From positions 1 to 41,702 of the forward strand of contig CACZHK010000031.1 of NCBI GenBank assembly GCA_902780915.1: a stretch of 41,702 bases of DNA, in the 5' to 3' direction. Origin of the DNA: Pseudoselenomonas ruminantium (GTDB lineage: Bacteria > Bacillota > Negativicutes > Selenomonadales > Selenomonadaceae). This document shows, in pieces, positions 8,808 through 17,525 of the stretch. The translations under genes and the position numbers were made by a program. The notes beneath the pieces were generated by a model. It saw only the letters and a list, made by a program, of their open reading frames with translations, had not been told where the DNA came from and did not search any database. Numbering within the stretch: position 1 is the first letter of the stretch; each line of letters begins with the position of its first letter.

Positions 8808-10791
8808 TGGAATCATACTCCTTTATATAATCTTGACTTACATCTACGACTCTTGAAAGAATCTCCTCCAGCTTCTCGCCCTTCACCTGGGCGCCTGCCA
8901 CATTCTGGTGGCCGCCGCCGCCGAAGAATTCCATGATGACCTGCACATTGAGCTCACCGGTGGAACGGGCAGAGAGCCCCACGGTATTCTCATCCAGCTG
9001 GAAGACCACGATGCTCATGCGCACCCCCTCTACCCGCAGGAAGGAATCAGCCGCCTGAGCAGCGATGACCGACCCGTTCTGGCAGAGCTTCGGATTGGAG
9101 CTGACGATGAAGCCCCCGGGGTACAGCTTGGAGCGGGCCTTGACCTCCGCCAAAGCCACGGTAGTCTCATAGTCCGTGCGGAAGAGGTGCCGCACCATGA
9201 CCGGGTCAGCCCCGCTGCGCCTGAGATACGCCGCCGCATCAAAGGTGCGCACCCCTGTCTGCACGGCGAAGTTCTTGGTGTCCACCACGATGCCTGAGTA
9301 AAGGGCCGTGGCATCCAGCCTGGAGAGCATCATATTATCCTCGAAATACATCAGAAGCTCCGTCACCAGCTCGGAAGTGGAGCTGGAAGCCGGCTCGATG
9401 TAGACGAGAAGCGGGTTCTTGATGAAATGCTCGCTGCGCCTATGATGATCTATGACCACCACCTGATTGGTCATGTCCAAAAGGTCCGGGCAAGCCACCA
9501 GATGGGGGATGTGAGTATCCACCACGATGACCAGTGGATTGGGCTTCACAGCATCAGTGAGGTCTTCCGCCCGCACGAAGAGGTTCTCGTATTCCTCCTT
9601 GCCATGCAGGAGGTCAGCGAACTTGTCTATGCCGTCATTCATATCAGACAGCACTATATGCACGGTCTTTTCCAGCTGGCGCGCCATCTTGGCCACCCCC
9701 ATGGCGGCACCGAAACAGTCGAAATCCTCGTTGTGGTGGCCCATGACGTAGATTTCATCCGAGCCCTCCATGATTTCCCTGAGTGCATGAGCCACCACCC
9801 TTGCCTTGACGCGGGTGTGCTTCTCCACAGCCTTGGCCCGGCCACCGAAAAACTGGGTCTTGCCGCCGATATTCACCGCCACCTGATCGCCGCCGCGGCC
9901 CAGGGCCAGATCCAGCCCTGCCTGCGCCTGGCTGCCCAAATCCCCCATAGTCTGGCTGTCTGCCACGGCAATGCCCATGGACAGAGTGACCGGCAGGCGG
10001 TTGGTGTTGGTGAGCTGCCGGACTTTGTCCAGCACCTCGAATTTCTCCCCCATGGCCATGTCCAGGCCCTCGCGCTCCAGCAGCACGATGTAGCGATCCT
10101 CCGCCACACGGCGCATGAAGCCGCCATGAGCCTTGGTCCAGTTATCCAGCTGCTGGTTGACGGCCAGGAGCAGCGCCGTGCGCTCTGCCTCCGTCTGCCG
10201 CTGCACCACTTCATCGTAGTTGTCGATCTGGATGAAGCAGAGCACTGTGCGGCTGCGCATATACTCATTCCTCAGATGCTCGAAGCCCGACACATCCTGC
10301 ACATAGAGAGCCATGAGGGGCTGCTGCCCCGCCAGGGGGGACTTGATAGGCTCGTGGAACACCTGGAAGTACCTGTCCTCATGCATGAAGACATACTCGC
10401 CCTCAGTGCCCCAGACCGGCTTCACGATAAGCCCCGGCCAGACATCAGCCATATCCGTGTCCTGCTCCACAGCAAAGCCCACCAGTTCCTTGACCCGGGA
10501 ATTCGTCCACTGCACGCGGCCTTCTTCATTGACAATGAGAATGGCCTGGGGCAGTCCCTCCACCGCATAGTTCAGCATCAGCCCCAAATTGCGGAGCACG
10601 TTCTTGAAATAAATCTCAAAGCGGCGGGAGCGATCGGCACAGCGCTCCCTGGCAAAGGAAGCCAGGCAGAGCCACAGCACCGCCGCTCCGGCAGCTATAT
10701 ATTCATTATAAAAATAAAGCACCGAAATCAATGCCAGCATTACCACCAGATGAACCGTCAGGTCCATCCAGGCCGACAGATTGCGCGGCAT
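8758..10791 (-). CDS. gdpP: Cyclic-di-AMP phosphodiesterase GdpP
   Basis: About 677 residues. Two N-terminal membrane helices (about 10-45), a PAS-like sensory segment (about 75-165), a degenerate GGDEF domain (about 165-300), then DHH and DHHA1 domains with GHHNEDFD, VVDTHIP, VIDHHRRSE and the C-terminal GGGGHQNVAGA. The family hydrolyses c-di-AMP to pApA and so influences osmolyte transport and wall homeostasis. I chose the ATG at 10791 because GGAGG sits 8 nt upstream; a longer TTG-initiated frame to 10815 overlaps the upstream gene. The order yybS-gdpP-rplI is conserved in Firmicutes. Confidence 0.93.
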   Translation of the reverse strand: MPRNLSAWMDLTVHLVVMLALISVLYFYNEYIAAGAAVLWLCLASFARERCADRSRRFEIYFKNVLRNLGLMLNYAVEGLPQAILIVNEEGRVQWTNSRVKELVGFAVEQDTDMADVWPGLIVKPVWGTEGEYVFMHEDRYFQVFHEPIKSPLAGQQPLMALYVQDVSGFEHLRNEYMRSRTVLCFIQIDNYDEVVQRQTEAERTALLLAVNQQLDNWTKAHGGFMRRVAEDRYIVLLEREGLDMAMGEKFEVLDKVRQLTNTNRLPVTLSMGIAVADSQTMGDLGSQAQAGLDLALGRGGDQVAVNIGGKTQFFGGRAKAVEKHTRVKARVVAHALREIMEGSDEIYVMGHHNEDFDCFGAAMGVAKMARQLEKTVHIVLSDMNDGIDKFADLLHGKEEYENLFVRAEDLTDAVKPNPLVIVVDTHIPHLVACPDLLDMTNQVVVIDHHRRSEHFIKNPLLVYIEPASSSTSELVTELLMYFEDNMMLSRLDATALYSGIVVDTKNFAVQTGVRTFDAAAYLRRSGADPVMVRHLFRTDYETTVALAEVKARSKLYPGGFIVSSNPKLCQNGSVIAAQAADSFLRVEGVRMSIVVFQLDENTVGLSARSTGELNVQVIMEFFGGGGHQNVAGAQVKGEKLEEILSRVVDVSQDYIKEYDSNESDTESGRKEAGQKG

Positions 10792-10811
10792 AACCATCAC
10801 CTCCCGAATTT

Positions 10812-11774
10812 TCAATCCCCATTGTGGCGGCTGAATCTCCGCCTATAGTCAAAGACCATGTCAAACAGCCCCGTGAACGCCAGGATCTGAGCAAAGAGGC
10901 CATTGATGAGAATCAGCAGGTAGAAAAGCCACCGCCAGAAGCCCCTGACCTTGAACTTATTCATCACCGTTGCCATGAGGGCCAGGCCCTGAATGAGTCC
11001 TGCAAAGAGAGCCAGCATATCGGCATTGAGCGCCGCCTGATAGAGCCAGTCAATCTGCCGGGTGCCTCCCCAGTAAAGCCCCACCATGGCAAAGCCGAAA
11101 AGGTAGGCAAAGGCCTTGGGCAGCCGCCAGTCAGCGAAAGGCGGCAGCTGCGGCACCTCATGGCCCAAGCGGCTGAGAATCTTGCCTCCGAAGTAAAAGG
11201 CCACGGCAGCATCCAGAAGGCTCAATAACACAATGAGCAAAGGCCCCAGTTGGGACATGAGCACGAGGCCCGTGTCAATCTGGGAGCGCCCCGCCTCGAT
11301 TTCCTCGGCAGGCATGCCCGCCTGCTCGTAAAGTGCGAAGGTGGAGTCAAAAGCCGACTTCAGCCCATCCATGAGCATGGCAAAGGGGTTCGTGCCGAAA
11401 AAGGCAAAAATCAGCCCCAGGACAGCCAGCTCTCCCAGCATGGCGGCGAGAAAGGCCAGGGGAAAGAGCTTCACTCCGGAAAGTCCCTTCCTATAGCCAA
11501 ATCCCAGCATCAGCCCCAAAGGCCCGAAGGCTGCCACCAGGCGCAGGGCAATGACCGGCTCGATGAGCATGGCGAGAGCCGCCCCCGCCACCAGCATGGC
11601 CATGATCCCCTGCCGCATGCCATGACGGAGCACCAGCACCGCCAGAGGTAGGGGCCATAGCAGGGCGATGAATGGCCCCACGATGGGCAGGTAGACAGAA
11701 GCGATGGCAATCACCACCGTCAGCGCCGCCAGCAGCCCCCCCTCTGTCAGGGGAGTTATTCTATGTGAATCCAT
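10812..11774 (-). CDS. yybS: DUF2232 (YybS-type) membrane protein
   Basis: 320 residues, very hydrophobic, with about eight predicted membrane helices, starting MDSHRITPLTEGGLL. This is the DUF2232/YybS family, whose function is not established; the fold resembles ECF-transporter S components. The ATG at 11774 has AAGGAG 7 nt upstream and is preferred to an in-frame start 17 codons earlier. It is the first gene of the block leading to dnaB, and its end lies close to the gdpP ribosome-binding site. Confidence 0.85.
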   Translation of the reverse strand: MDSHRITPLTEGGLLAALTVVIAIASVYLPIVGPFIALLWPLPLAVLVLRHGMRQGIMAMLVAGAALAMLIEPVIALRLVAAFGPLGLMLGFGYRKGLSGVKLFPLAFLAAMLGELAVLGLIFAFFGTNPFAMLMDGLKSAFDSTFALYEQAGMPAEEIEAGRSQIDTGLVLMSQLGPLLIVLLSLLDAAVAFYFGGKILSRLGHEVPQLPPFADWRLPKAFAYLFGFAMVGLYWGGTRQIDWLYQAALNADMLALFAGLIQGLALMATVMNKFKVRGFWRWLFYLLILINGLFAQILAFTGLFDMVFDYRRRFSRHNGD

Positions 11775-11902
11775 ATTCTTCTCCTTTTCTATTTTTAGAA
11801 GGACAGAAAAACCGCCGCTTCTCAAACGTATCTAACATTATAACAAAAAAGGAGGCCCTTGTCTTGAGAGCAGGTACTAGGTAGCGGCAAGGCAAATTCT
11901 GC

Positions 11903-11956
11903 TTGCCAAATGGTTCTTCTGAGAGTTATAATACTAACAAATGAACAATTATTCAT
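11903..11956 (+). promoter_or_regulatory. Metal-efflux promoter with ArsR/SmtB-like operator
   Basis: Promoter TTGCCA (11903-11908), 18-nt spacer, TATAAT (11927-11932). Immediately downstream is the near-palindrome ATGAACAATTATTCAT (11941-11956), which closely resembles operators of CadC/CzrA-type ArsR-family metal sensors. Repression by a metal-free sensor, released by Zn, Cd or a similar ion, is inferred. A second inverted repeat, GGCAAG/CTTGCC, lies at about 11888-11907. Confidence 0.72.
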
Positions 11957-11992
11957 ATGTTAATCGTTTGTTTGCGAAAGGGGTTCTCGGCT

Positions 11993-12211
11993 ATGAAAAA
12001 GACCTATAAAATTGAAGTGGACTGCGCCAACTGCGCGGACAAGATGGAACAGGCCGCCAAAAAGACCAAGGGGGTGAAGGATGCCTCCGTGAACTTCATG
12101 ATGCTCAAGATGAAAGTGGAGTTCGAGGAATGGGCTGACCCTGCCGCAATCATGCCGAAAGTCAGGGAAAACTGCAAGAAAGTTGAGGACGACTGCGAGG
12201 TCTTCTTATGA
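11993..12211 (+). CDS. Small HMA-domain metal-binding protein
   Basis: 72 residues with a ferredoxin-like heavy-metal-associated fold. The metal-binding loop reads DCANCADKM, a CxxC site instead of the usual GMTCxxC. The ATG at 11993 follows AAAGGGG at 9 nt. An in-frame ATG at 11957 abuts the operator and is less likely. The stop overlaps the start of the P-type ATPase gene by 4 nt (ATGA), so the two proteins are coupled. In effect this is the N-terminal metal-binding domain of the pump encoded as a separate polypeptide, or a chaperone that feeds it. Confidence 0.85.
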   Translation: MKKTYKIEVDCANCADKMEQAAKKTKGVKDASVNFMMLKMKVEFEEWADPAAIMPKVRENCKKVEDDCEVFL

Positions 12212-14151
12212 GATGGCTGGAAGGGCTGAGCAAGAAGCAGCGCACGAATCTGCAGCGCATCATTGCCGCCGCCCTCCTGCTGCTCATCATCGCCTGGCTG
12301 CCCCTCACGGGCCTGCCCCGCTTCTTTGCCTACGCCGTGCCTTATTTGCTTGTAGGCTATGATGTGCTCTATAAGGCATGGAAGGGCATCCTGAACCGCC
12401 AGCCGCTGGACGAAAACCTCCTCATGGCCATTGCCACCCTTGGTGCCATGTCCCTGGCCATTTACGAGGACGGTGACTACACCGAGGGCATCGCGGTGAT
12501 GCTCTTCTACCAGATCGGCGAACTTTTCCAAAGCTGCGCCGTCAGCAAGAGCCGCCGGGATATCACTGCCCTCATGGACATCCGCCCGGACTATGCCAAT
12601 ATCGAAGGCGCAGACGGGCAGCTGGAGCAGGTTGACCCGGAGGAAGTGACGACGGGCAGCCTCATCATAGTGCAGCCGGGAGAGAAGATTCCCCTGGACG
12701 GCGTGATCACTGCAGGAAAATCAACTCTCAACACTGCCGCCCTGACCGGCGAAAGCCTGCCCAGGGAAGTCAGCGAGGGCGAGGAAGTCATCTCCGGCTC
12801 CGTCAATCTCACGGGCCTGCTCAAGATCCGCACTACCAAGGAATTTGATGAATCCACCGCCTCCAAGATTCTGGCACTGGTCAGCGAAGCCAGTTCCCGC
12901 AAGTCCAAGTCCGAGGCCTTCATCACCCGCTTTGCCAGGGCTTACACCCCCGCCGTGGTCAGCGCCGCCGCAGTCCTGGCGCTTATCCCCCCTCTGGCTA
13001 ACTTGGGCCTGGGCGAAACGGGGGACTGGGGCACCTGGCTCTACCGCGCTTTGGTGTTCCTCGTCATTTCCTGCCCCTGTGCCCTGGTCATCAGCATCCC
13101 CCTGACCTTCTTTGCAGGCCTCGGCGGTGCCAGCAGGGCGGGAATATTAGTGAAAGGTTCCAACTATCTTGAGGCTCTGGCCGAAGTAGATACAGTGGTC
13201 TTTGACAAAACCGGCACCCTGACCAAAGGTATCTTTGAAGTCACCGCCGTCCATCCCCAAACACTGGACAGGCAGGAACTGCTGCATCTGGCTGCCCATG
13301 TGGAGCGCTACTCCAAACACCCCATCGCCGCCTCCCTGCGGGCCGCCTACCCCCATGAGGCAGACGATTGCCGGGTGGAAGCCATCCAGGAGATTGCCGG
13401 GCAGGGCATCAAGGCTCAGGTCAACGGCCATACGGTGCACCTGGGCAACAGCAAGCTCATGGCCGCCATCGGCGCCGACTGGCACAAATGCAGCCAGCAT
13501 CTGACGGGCACCACTCTGCATCTGGCCCTTGACGGCGAGTATGAGGGCCATGTAGTCATCTCCGATGTGCTCAAACCCACGGCCAAGGAAGCCATCAAAG
13601 CCCTCCAGGCTTGCGGCATCAAGGAAACTGTCATGCTCACAGGCGACAGCAAGGCGGTGGCGGAGAAAGTCGCAGGGGAATTGGGCATCAGCCGGGTTTA
13701 TAGCGAGCTTCTCCCCGCTGGCAAAGTGGCGCAAGTGGAAGCCATCCTTGAGAACAAGAAAAAAAGCCACCAAAAAGGCAAGGTGGCTTTTACAGGGGAC
13801 GGCATCAACGATGCTCCCGTGCTCTCCCGGGCCGATATCGGCATCGCCATGGGCGCCCTCGGCTCCGATGCCGCCATCGAGGCAGCAGATGTGGTGCTCA
13901 TGGACGATGAGCCGCTGAAGATTTCCCAGGCCATCCGGCTATCCCGCCGCACCCTGGCTATCGTCCGGGAAAACACCTGGGGCGCCATAGGCATCAAGCT
14001 GCTGTTCCTGCTGCTGGGAGCCTTGGGCCTCTCCGGCATGTGGGGCGCCATCTTCGCCGACGTAGGTGTCACGGTCATAGCCGTCCTCAATGCCACCCGG
14101 GCACTGATGGTGCCGGGGAACACTTGCAAGACTGCATTCTCCGAAACATGA
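12208..14151 (+). CDS. P1B-type heavy-metal ATPase (Zn/Cd/Pb type)
   Basis: A 647-residue metal-exporting ATPase of the inner membrane. Motifs in order: phosphatase loop TGES (180-183), membrane metal site SCPCAL with CPC at 289-291, phosphorylated Asp333 in DKTGTLT, SKHP (369-372) in the nucleotide domain, and TGDGINDAP (529-537). The protein lacks the N-terminal HMA domain, which is supplied by the overlapping upstream gene. The CPC motif with the ArsR-like operator suggests Zn2+, Cd2+ or Pb2+ rather than Cu+, but the ion is not proven. It ends at a bidirectional terminator before ychF. Confidence 0.92.
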   Translation: MRWLEGLSKKQRTNLQRIIAAALLLLIIAWLPLTGLPRFFAYAVPYLLVGYDVLYKAWKGILNRQPLDENLLMAIATLGAMSLAIYEDGDYTEGIAVMLFYQIGELFQSCAVSKSRRDITALMDIRPDYANIEGADGQLEQVDPEEVTTGSLIIVQPGEKIPLDGVITAGKSTLNTAALTGESLPREVSEGEEVISGSVNLTGLLKIRTTKEFDESTASKILALVSEASSRKSKSEAFITRFARAYTPAVVSAAAVLALIPPLANLGLGETGDWGTWLYRALVFLVISCPCALVISIPLTFFAGLGGASRAGILVKGSNYLEALAEVDTVVFDKTGTLTKGIFEVTAVHPQTLDRQELLHLAAHVERYSKHPIAASLRAAYPHEADDCRVEAIQEIAGQGIKAQVNGHTVHLGNSKLMAAIGADWHKCSQHLTGTTLHLALDGEYEGHVVISDVLKPTAKEAIKALQACGIKETVMLTGDSKAVAEKVAGELGISRVYSELLPAGKVAQVEAILENKKKSHQKGKVAFTGDGINDAPVLSRADIGIAMGALGSDAAIEAADVVLMDDEPLKISQAIRLSRRTLAIVRENTWGAIGIKLLFLLLGALGLSGMWGAIFADVGVTVIAVLNATRALMVPGNTCKTAFSET

Positions 14152-14174
14152 CAGCACAATAAGCATGGATTGAT

Positions 14175-14229
14175 AAAAAAAGGACTGTGCCCGGCAAACC
14201 TGCCTGCACAGTCCTTTTTATGCTGTTTG
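14175..14229. terminator. Bidirectional terminator between metal ATPase and ychF
   Basis: A 9-bp stem GGACTGTGC/GCACAGTCC (14182-14190 with 14216-14224), with an A-run on the left and a T-run on the right, placed between convergent genes. Confidence 0.88.
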
Positions 14230-14236
14230 TCATAGC

Positions 14237-15343
14237 TTAAACATTGAACAGGAAATTCGTCACATCTCCGTCCTGCATGACGTACTCCTTGCCCTCAGTG
14301 CGCACCTGCCCCTTTTCACGGGCGGCAGCTACGGAACCGGCGGCTACGAGGTCATCATAGCCTACAATTTCGGCGCGGATGAAGCCGCGCTCGAAATCCG
14401 TGTGGATCTTGCCTGCAGCCTTGGGTGCCGTGGTGCCTTTCGTAATAGTCCAGGCGCGGCATTCGTCCGGGCCGGCAGTGAGGAAGGTCATAAGCCCCAG
14501 GAGGTCGAAAGCGCCCTTGATGAGCTTATCCAGGCCGGATTCATCAAGGCCCAGGTCAGCCAGGAACTCCTTGGCCTCATCCTCGTCCAGCTCTGCAATC
14601 TCGCTCTCCACCTTGGCTGAGATGGTGACCACCTCAGAGCCATGCTGGGCGGCAAAGTCGCGGACTTTCTTCACATACTCATTGTCAGTATCAGCCGTAG
14701 CCACCTCATCCTCAGACACATTGGCCACATAGAGAACAGGCTTCAAGGTCAGCAGGTTCATCTCCTTGATCAGCTCCAGCTCATCCTCAGATAGTCCCAT
14801 GCTGCGGGCAGGCCTGGCCTCCTCCAGAGAAGCCTTGATGCGGCGCACCAGCTCGTCCTCGGCCTTGGCTTCCTTATTGCCGGACTTGGCCAGCTTCGCC
14901 AGGCGGGAGATGCGCTTTTCCACTACATCCAGGTCAGCCAGGCACAGCTCCGTCTGGATGATTTCAATATCGCGGAGAGGATCCACGCCCCCCTCCACAT
15001 GGGTGATATTGCCATCCTCGAAGCAGCGCACCACATGAGCCACCGCATCCACCTGGCGGATATGCTCCAGGAACTTGTTGCCCAGGCCCTCGCCCTGGCT
15101 GGCCCCCTTCACCAGTCCGGCAATGTCCACGAAGCGGACAGAGGCGGGAGTGGTCTTCTTGGAGTTATACATCTCATGGAGGACATTCAGCCTGCTATCC
15201 GGCACCGCCACCACGCCTACATTAGGCTCGATGGTGCAGAAAGGATAGTTGGCAGCTTCGGCGCCAGCCTTGGTAATAGCGTTAAACAACGTGGACTTGC
15301 CTACGTTAGGCAGGCCCACAATACCTACTTCTAAATTGCTCAT
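14237..15343 (-). CDS. ychF: Redox-regulated ATPase YchF (OBG family)
   Basis: 368 residues. P-loop GLPNVGKST at 10-18, an inserted coiled coil (about 130-200) and a C-terminal TGS-like domain containing DFERGFIRAEIV. YchF/Ola1 proteins prefer ATP to GTP and associate with ribosomes. The start has AAGGTGA 7 nt upstream. The gene follows upp after 22 bp, so it is probably co-transcribed with it. Confidence 0.95.
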   Translation of the reverse strand: MSNLEVGIVGLPNVGKSTLFNAITKAGAEAANYPFCTIEPNVGVVAVPDSRLNVLHEMYNSKKTTPASVRFVDIAGLVKGASQGEGLGNKFLEHIRQVDAVAHVVRCFEDGNITHVEGGVDPLRDIEIIQTELCLADLDVVEKRISRLAKLAKSGNKEAKAEDELVRRIKASLEEARPARSMGLSEDELELIKEMNLLTLKPVLYVANVSEDEVATADTDNEYVKKVRDFAAQHGSEVVTISAKVESEIAELDEDEAKEFLADLGLDESGLDKLIKGAFDLLGLMTFLTAGPDECRAWTITKGTTAPKAAGKIHTDFERGFIRAEIVGYDDLVAAGSVAAAREKGQVRTEGKEYVMQDGDVTNFLFNV

Positions 15344-15365
15344 TAAAAAATCACCTTATCTATAA

Positions 15366-16001
15366 TCAAAGAGTACCGAAAATCCTGTCACCGGCATCGC
15401 CCAGGCCGGGCACGATGTAGCCGTGGTCATTGAGCTTCTCGTCCACAGCAGCCACATACACCGGCACATCAGGGTGCTCCTTGTTGATGACCTCGATGCC
15501 CTCGGGAGCAGCCACCAGGCACATGAGGATGATGGACTGGGCGCCCTTCTCCTTGATGAGGGAAAGAGCTGCAGAAGCGCTGCCGCCGGTAGCCAGCATG
15601 GGGTCAACCACGATGAGGGTGCGTTCTGCCACATCGCCGGGCATCTTGCAATAGTATTCTACCGGCTTCAGCGTCTCCGGATCGCGATACATGCCCACAT
15701 GGCCCACACGGGCAGCGGGAATCATGTTCACCACGCCGTTGAGCATGCCCAGGCCTGCGCGGAGGATGGGCACCACGCCAACTTTCTTGCCAGCCAGCAC
15801 CTTAGACTTGCACTTGGCCACGGGAGTCTCGATCTCCACTTCCTTCAGAGGAAAGTCACGGGTGATCTCATAGGCCATGAACATGGAGATTTCCTCCAGC
15901 AGCTCACGGAAATCCTTGGTTCCCGTGTCCTTCTGGCGCATGAGGGTCAGCTTATGCTGGATAAGGGGGTGGTCGATGACATTGACTTTCAGATCTGACA
16001 T
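15366..16001 (-). CDS. upp: Uracil phosphoribosyltransferase
   Basis: 211 residues. It salvages uracil with PRPP to give UMP. The PRPP-binding loop [11 protein letters not shown] and the C-terminal uracil-binding segment [13 protein letters not shown] are both present, and length is normal. The start ATG at 16001 has AAGGAG 8-9 nt upstream. The promoter is described separately. Co-transcription with ychF is likely. Confidence 0.96.
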   Translation of the reverse strand: MSDLKVNVIDHPLIQHKLTLMRQKDTGTKDFRELLEEISMFMAYEITRDFPLKEVEIETPVAKCKSKVLAGKKVGVVPILRAGLGMLNGVVNMIPAARVGHVGMYRDPETLKPVEYYCKMPGDVAERTLIVVDPMLATGGSASAALSLIKEKGAQSIILMCLVAAPEGIEVINKEHPDVPVYVAAVDEKLNDHGYIVPGLGDAGDRIFGTL

Positions 16002-16050
16002 GACATTATCTCCTTTATATCAATATGTTTGCCGAGGCTATATCTAATTA

Positions 16051-16079
16051 ATAATATCACGAAAGGACAGCTGACACAA
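16051..16079 (-). promoter_or_regulatory. Promoter of upp-ychF
   Basis: Minus-strand TTGTGT (16074-16079), 17-nt spacer, TATTAT (16051-16056), about 50 bp upstream of the upp start. Confidence 0.55.
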
Positions 16080-16082
16080 CAG

Positions 16083-16183
16083 AAAAAGAGCCGCCCCCGT
16101 AGGAACGGCTCTCCCCTTGTCCACAATGCGGACCCCGTGGTGTCGCAAGCGACCAACCCGCAACACCAAATGACCTCTCAGCT
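16083..16183 (-). ncRNA. Candidate antitoxin small RNA, divergent from toxin peptide
   Basis: On the minus strand a TATAAT box (16190-16195) predicts a start near 16183. The RNA of about 100 nt would fold into three hairpins: GGTGTTGC/GCGACACC, GTCC/GGAC, and a terminator GAGCCG/CGGCTC ending in a T-run near 16083. Its first bases, GCUGAGAGGU, are complementary over 10 nt to the 5' leader of the divergent toxin mRNA (ACCTCTCAGC, 16236-16245) just before its Shine-Dalgarno site. This layout resembles Zor/Orz-type type I antitoxins. Both the RNA and its role are predictions. Confidence 0.6.
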
Positions 16184-16189
16184 AGGCTC

Positions 16190-16222
16190 ATTATAGCACA
16201 ATATACATAAAAATGCTATAAT
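16190..16222. promoter_or_regulatory. Divergent overlapping promoters of the toxin/sRNA pair
   Basis: A palindromic segment with arms TATAGCA and TGCTATA gives a TATAAT -10 box on each strand: 16217-16222 rightward and 16190-16195 leftward. The -35 boxes would overlap in the AT-rich centre and are poor matches. Transcription starts of about 16229 (plus) and 16183 (minus) are expected. Confidence 0.6.
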
Positions 16223-16263
16223 AAATTTGCTGTGCACCTCTCAGCGGAAGGGAGGGAAAAATA

Positions 16264-16350
16264 TGACCTTTTCAGCTATACTGCGTGACCTCCTGATTTC
16301 CGTAATCGCAGGAATAATCGCAAACTATCTGTTCACAGTGCTGGTGAAAT
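16264..16350 (+). CDS. 29-residue hydrophobic peptide, candidate type I toxin
   Basis: A short frame of 28-29 codons after the Shine-Dalgarno run GGAAGGGAGGG (7 nt upstream of ATG). The peptide starts MTFSAILRDLL, then has one membrane helix, SVIAGIIANYLFTVLV, and a terminal Lys. The layout, with an acidic DL turn, an AGI-containing helix and a basic end, resembles Fst/Ldr-type toxins. The mRNA would run from about 16229 to the hairpin at 16402-16424. Its leader sequence CCUCUC can also pair with its own GGGAGG, hiding the ribosome site. Toxicity is inferred. Confidence 0.62.
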
Positions 16351-16401
16351 AGCACAGCCACTAGCAAGCACCTCGGGCCATCGACCAGCCGTGGAGGGAG
16401 G

Positions 16402-16424
16402 AAAGCCGCCGCAAGGCGGCTTTT
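16402..16424. terminator. Terminator of toxin mRNA and csaB
   Basis: A 9-bp stem AAAGCCGCC/GGCGGCTTT (16402-16410 with 16415-16423) closed by a GCAA tetraloop, with T-runs on both strands. It lies between the plus-strand peptide gene and the convergent csaB. Confidence 0.85.
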
Positions 16425-16427
16425 CGT

Positions 16428-17525
16428 TTACCTGTTTTTTCCCAAAAGTTCCAACGCCAGTTCCGCATTCCGCGCTGCTTTTTCCCTCAGCTCGGACAGC
16501 AGCTTGGCATTGCGCTGCTTGAAGGTGGCTTTGTCGTTCCACTTGCGGCGGATTTCCTGCAGGATTTCTTCGGCGGTGAGGCTGTCAAGATCCCCCACAG
16601 GCTCCTCGCCGATGGAAGACAGGAACCTGTCTATCTTCGGGTCATAGGAAATGCCTATCATGGGCACTCCCATGACTCCGGCAAAAATCAGCGCATGGAG
16701 GCGGATAGCCAGCATCAAGTCCATATTGCCTACAAGGGACAGGAACTCGCTGGTGGTGTACTCGTCCTCCAAGACAGTGCAGGGCTCCTTCGTCAGTTCG
16801 GCAATGCTCTGAGCCGCCCGCACATCCTCCGGGAACTGCATGGGCAGGAAGACCACCCTGGCCTTCAAATCCCTGACAATGGCATCGCTGGCCTTGGCCA
16901 GTTCCTCCTTGAAGTGGTGGCAGCCCTGCCAGTCCCGGACGGAGATGCCCACCACGGGGCTGGCTCCTTCGGCCTGATACCTTTTGAAGATAGCCCGTCC
17001 TGCTTCCTTGTCCACCGGGTGGATGGCCAGCACCGGATCAGCGGTACACTCGATATGGGGCCGGGTGATGCCAAGGCTCTTCAGCTCTGCCAATGAACCC
17101 TTGTCACGCACAGTAATCAAGTCAACCCGATTGGCGATATGCCCCATGACCTTGCGGGCCAAATGGCCCTGAATGGGGCCGATGCCCTGGGCGTAGAGCA
17201 TGACCTTAGTGCCCAGCATTTCCGCCAGCTTGATGATGGCGAGATAGTAATAAAGGCTCCTGCGGCTGGTGACATTCTGCAAGAGGCTGCCGCCGCCGCT
17301 TATGAGAAGGTCTGCCTTTTTCAGAGCCTTGCAGATGGCAGACATGTCCAGCCAGGAAATGGCCTCTACGCCGTGACGCTTCGCGGTATCCTGGGGGGCA
17401 GCCGAAATGACGGTGATATGAAGTTCGGGTTCCAGGTCACCTAGCACTTCCAGCATGGCCGCCAGCATGGCTTCATCGCCGGCGTTCTTAGAGCCATAGT
17501 ATCCTGAGATGACAATCCTGCTCAT
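16428..17525 (-). CDS. csaB: Polysaccharide pyruvyl transferase CsaB
   Basis: 365 residues, CsaB family, with GYYGSKNAGDEAML at the N-terminus, ISGGGSLLQ, YAQGIGP and a C-terminal RLHALIFAG segment. It transfers pyruvate from PEP to a cell-wall polysaccharide, creating the ketal recognised by SLH domains. In Negativicutes, outer-membrane proteins such as OmpM carry SLH domains that tie the outer membrane to peptidoglycan, so this gene probably supports envelope attachment. The start overlaps the stop of the DUF5693 gene by one base (TGATG), so the two are coupled. It ends at the hairpin shared with the small toxin-like locus. Confidence 0.9.
   Translation of the reverse strand: MSRIVISGYYGSKNAGDEAMLAAMLEVLGDLEPELHITVISAAPQDTAKRHGVEAISWLDMSAICKALKKADLLISGGGSLLQNVTSRRSLYYYLAIIKLAEMLGTKVMLYAQGIGPIQGHLARKVMGHIANRVDLITVRDKGSLAELKSLGITRPHIECTADPVLAIHPVDKEAGRAIFKRYQAEGASPVVGISVRDWQGCHHFKEELAKASDAIVRDLKARVVFLPMQFPEDVRAAQSIAELTKEPCTVLEDEYTTSEFLSLVGNMDLMLAIRLHALIFAGVMGVPMIGISYDPKIDRFLSSIGEEPVGDLDSLTAEEILQEIRRKWNDKATFKQRNAKLLSELREKAARNAELALELLGKNR

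Noticed and set aside
16083..16183. 6S, SRP or tmRNA gene
   Set aside because: None of the conserved segments of those RNAs is present; the seed match to the neighbouring mRNA favours an antitoxin RNA.
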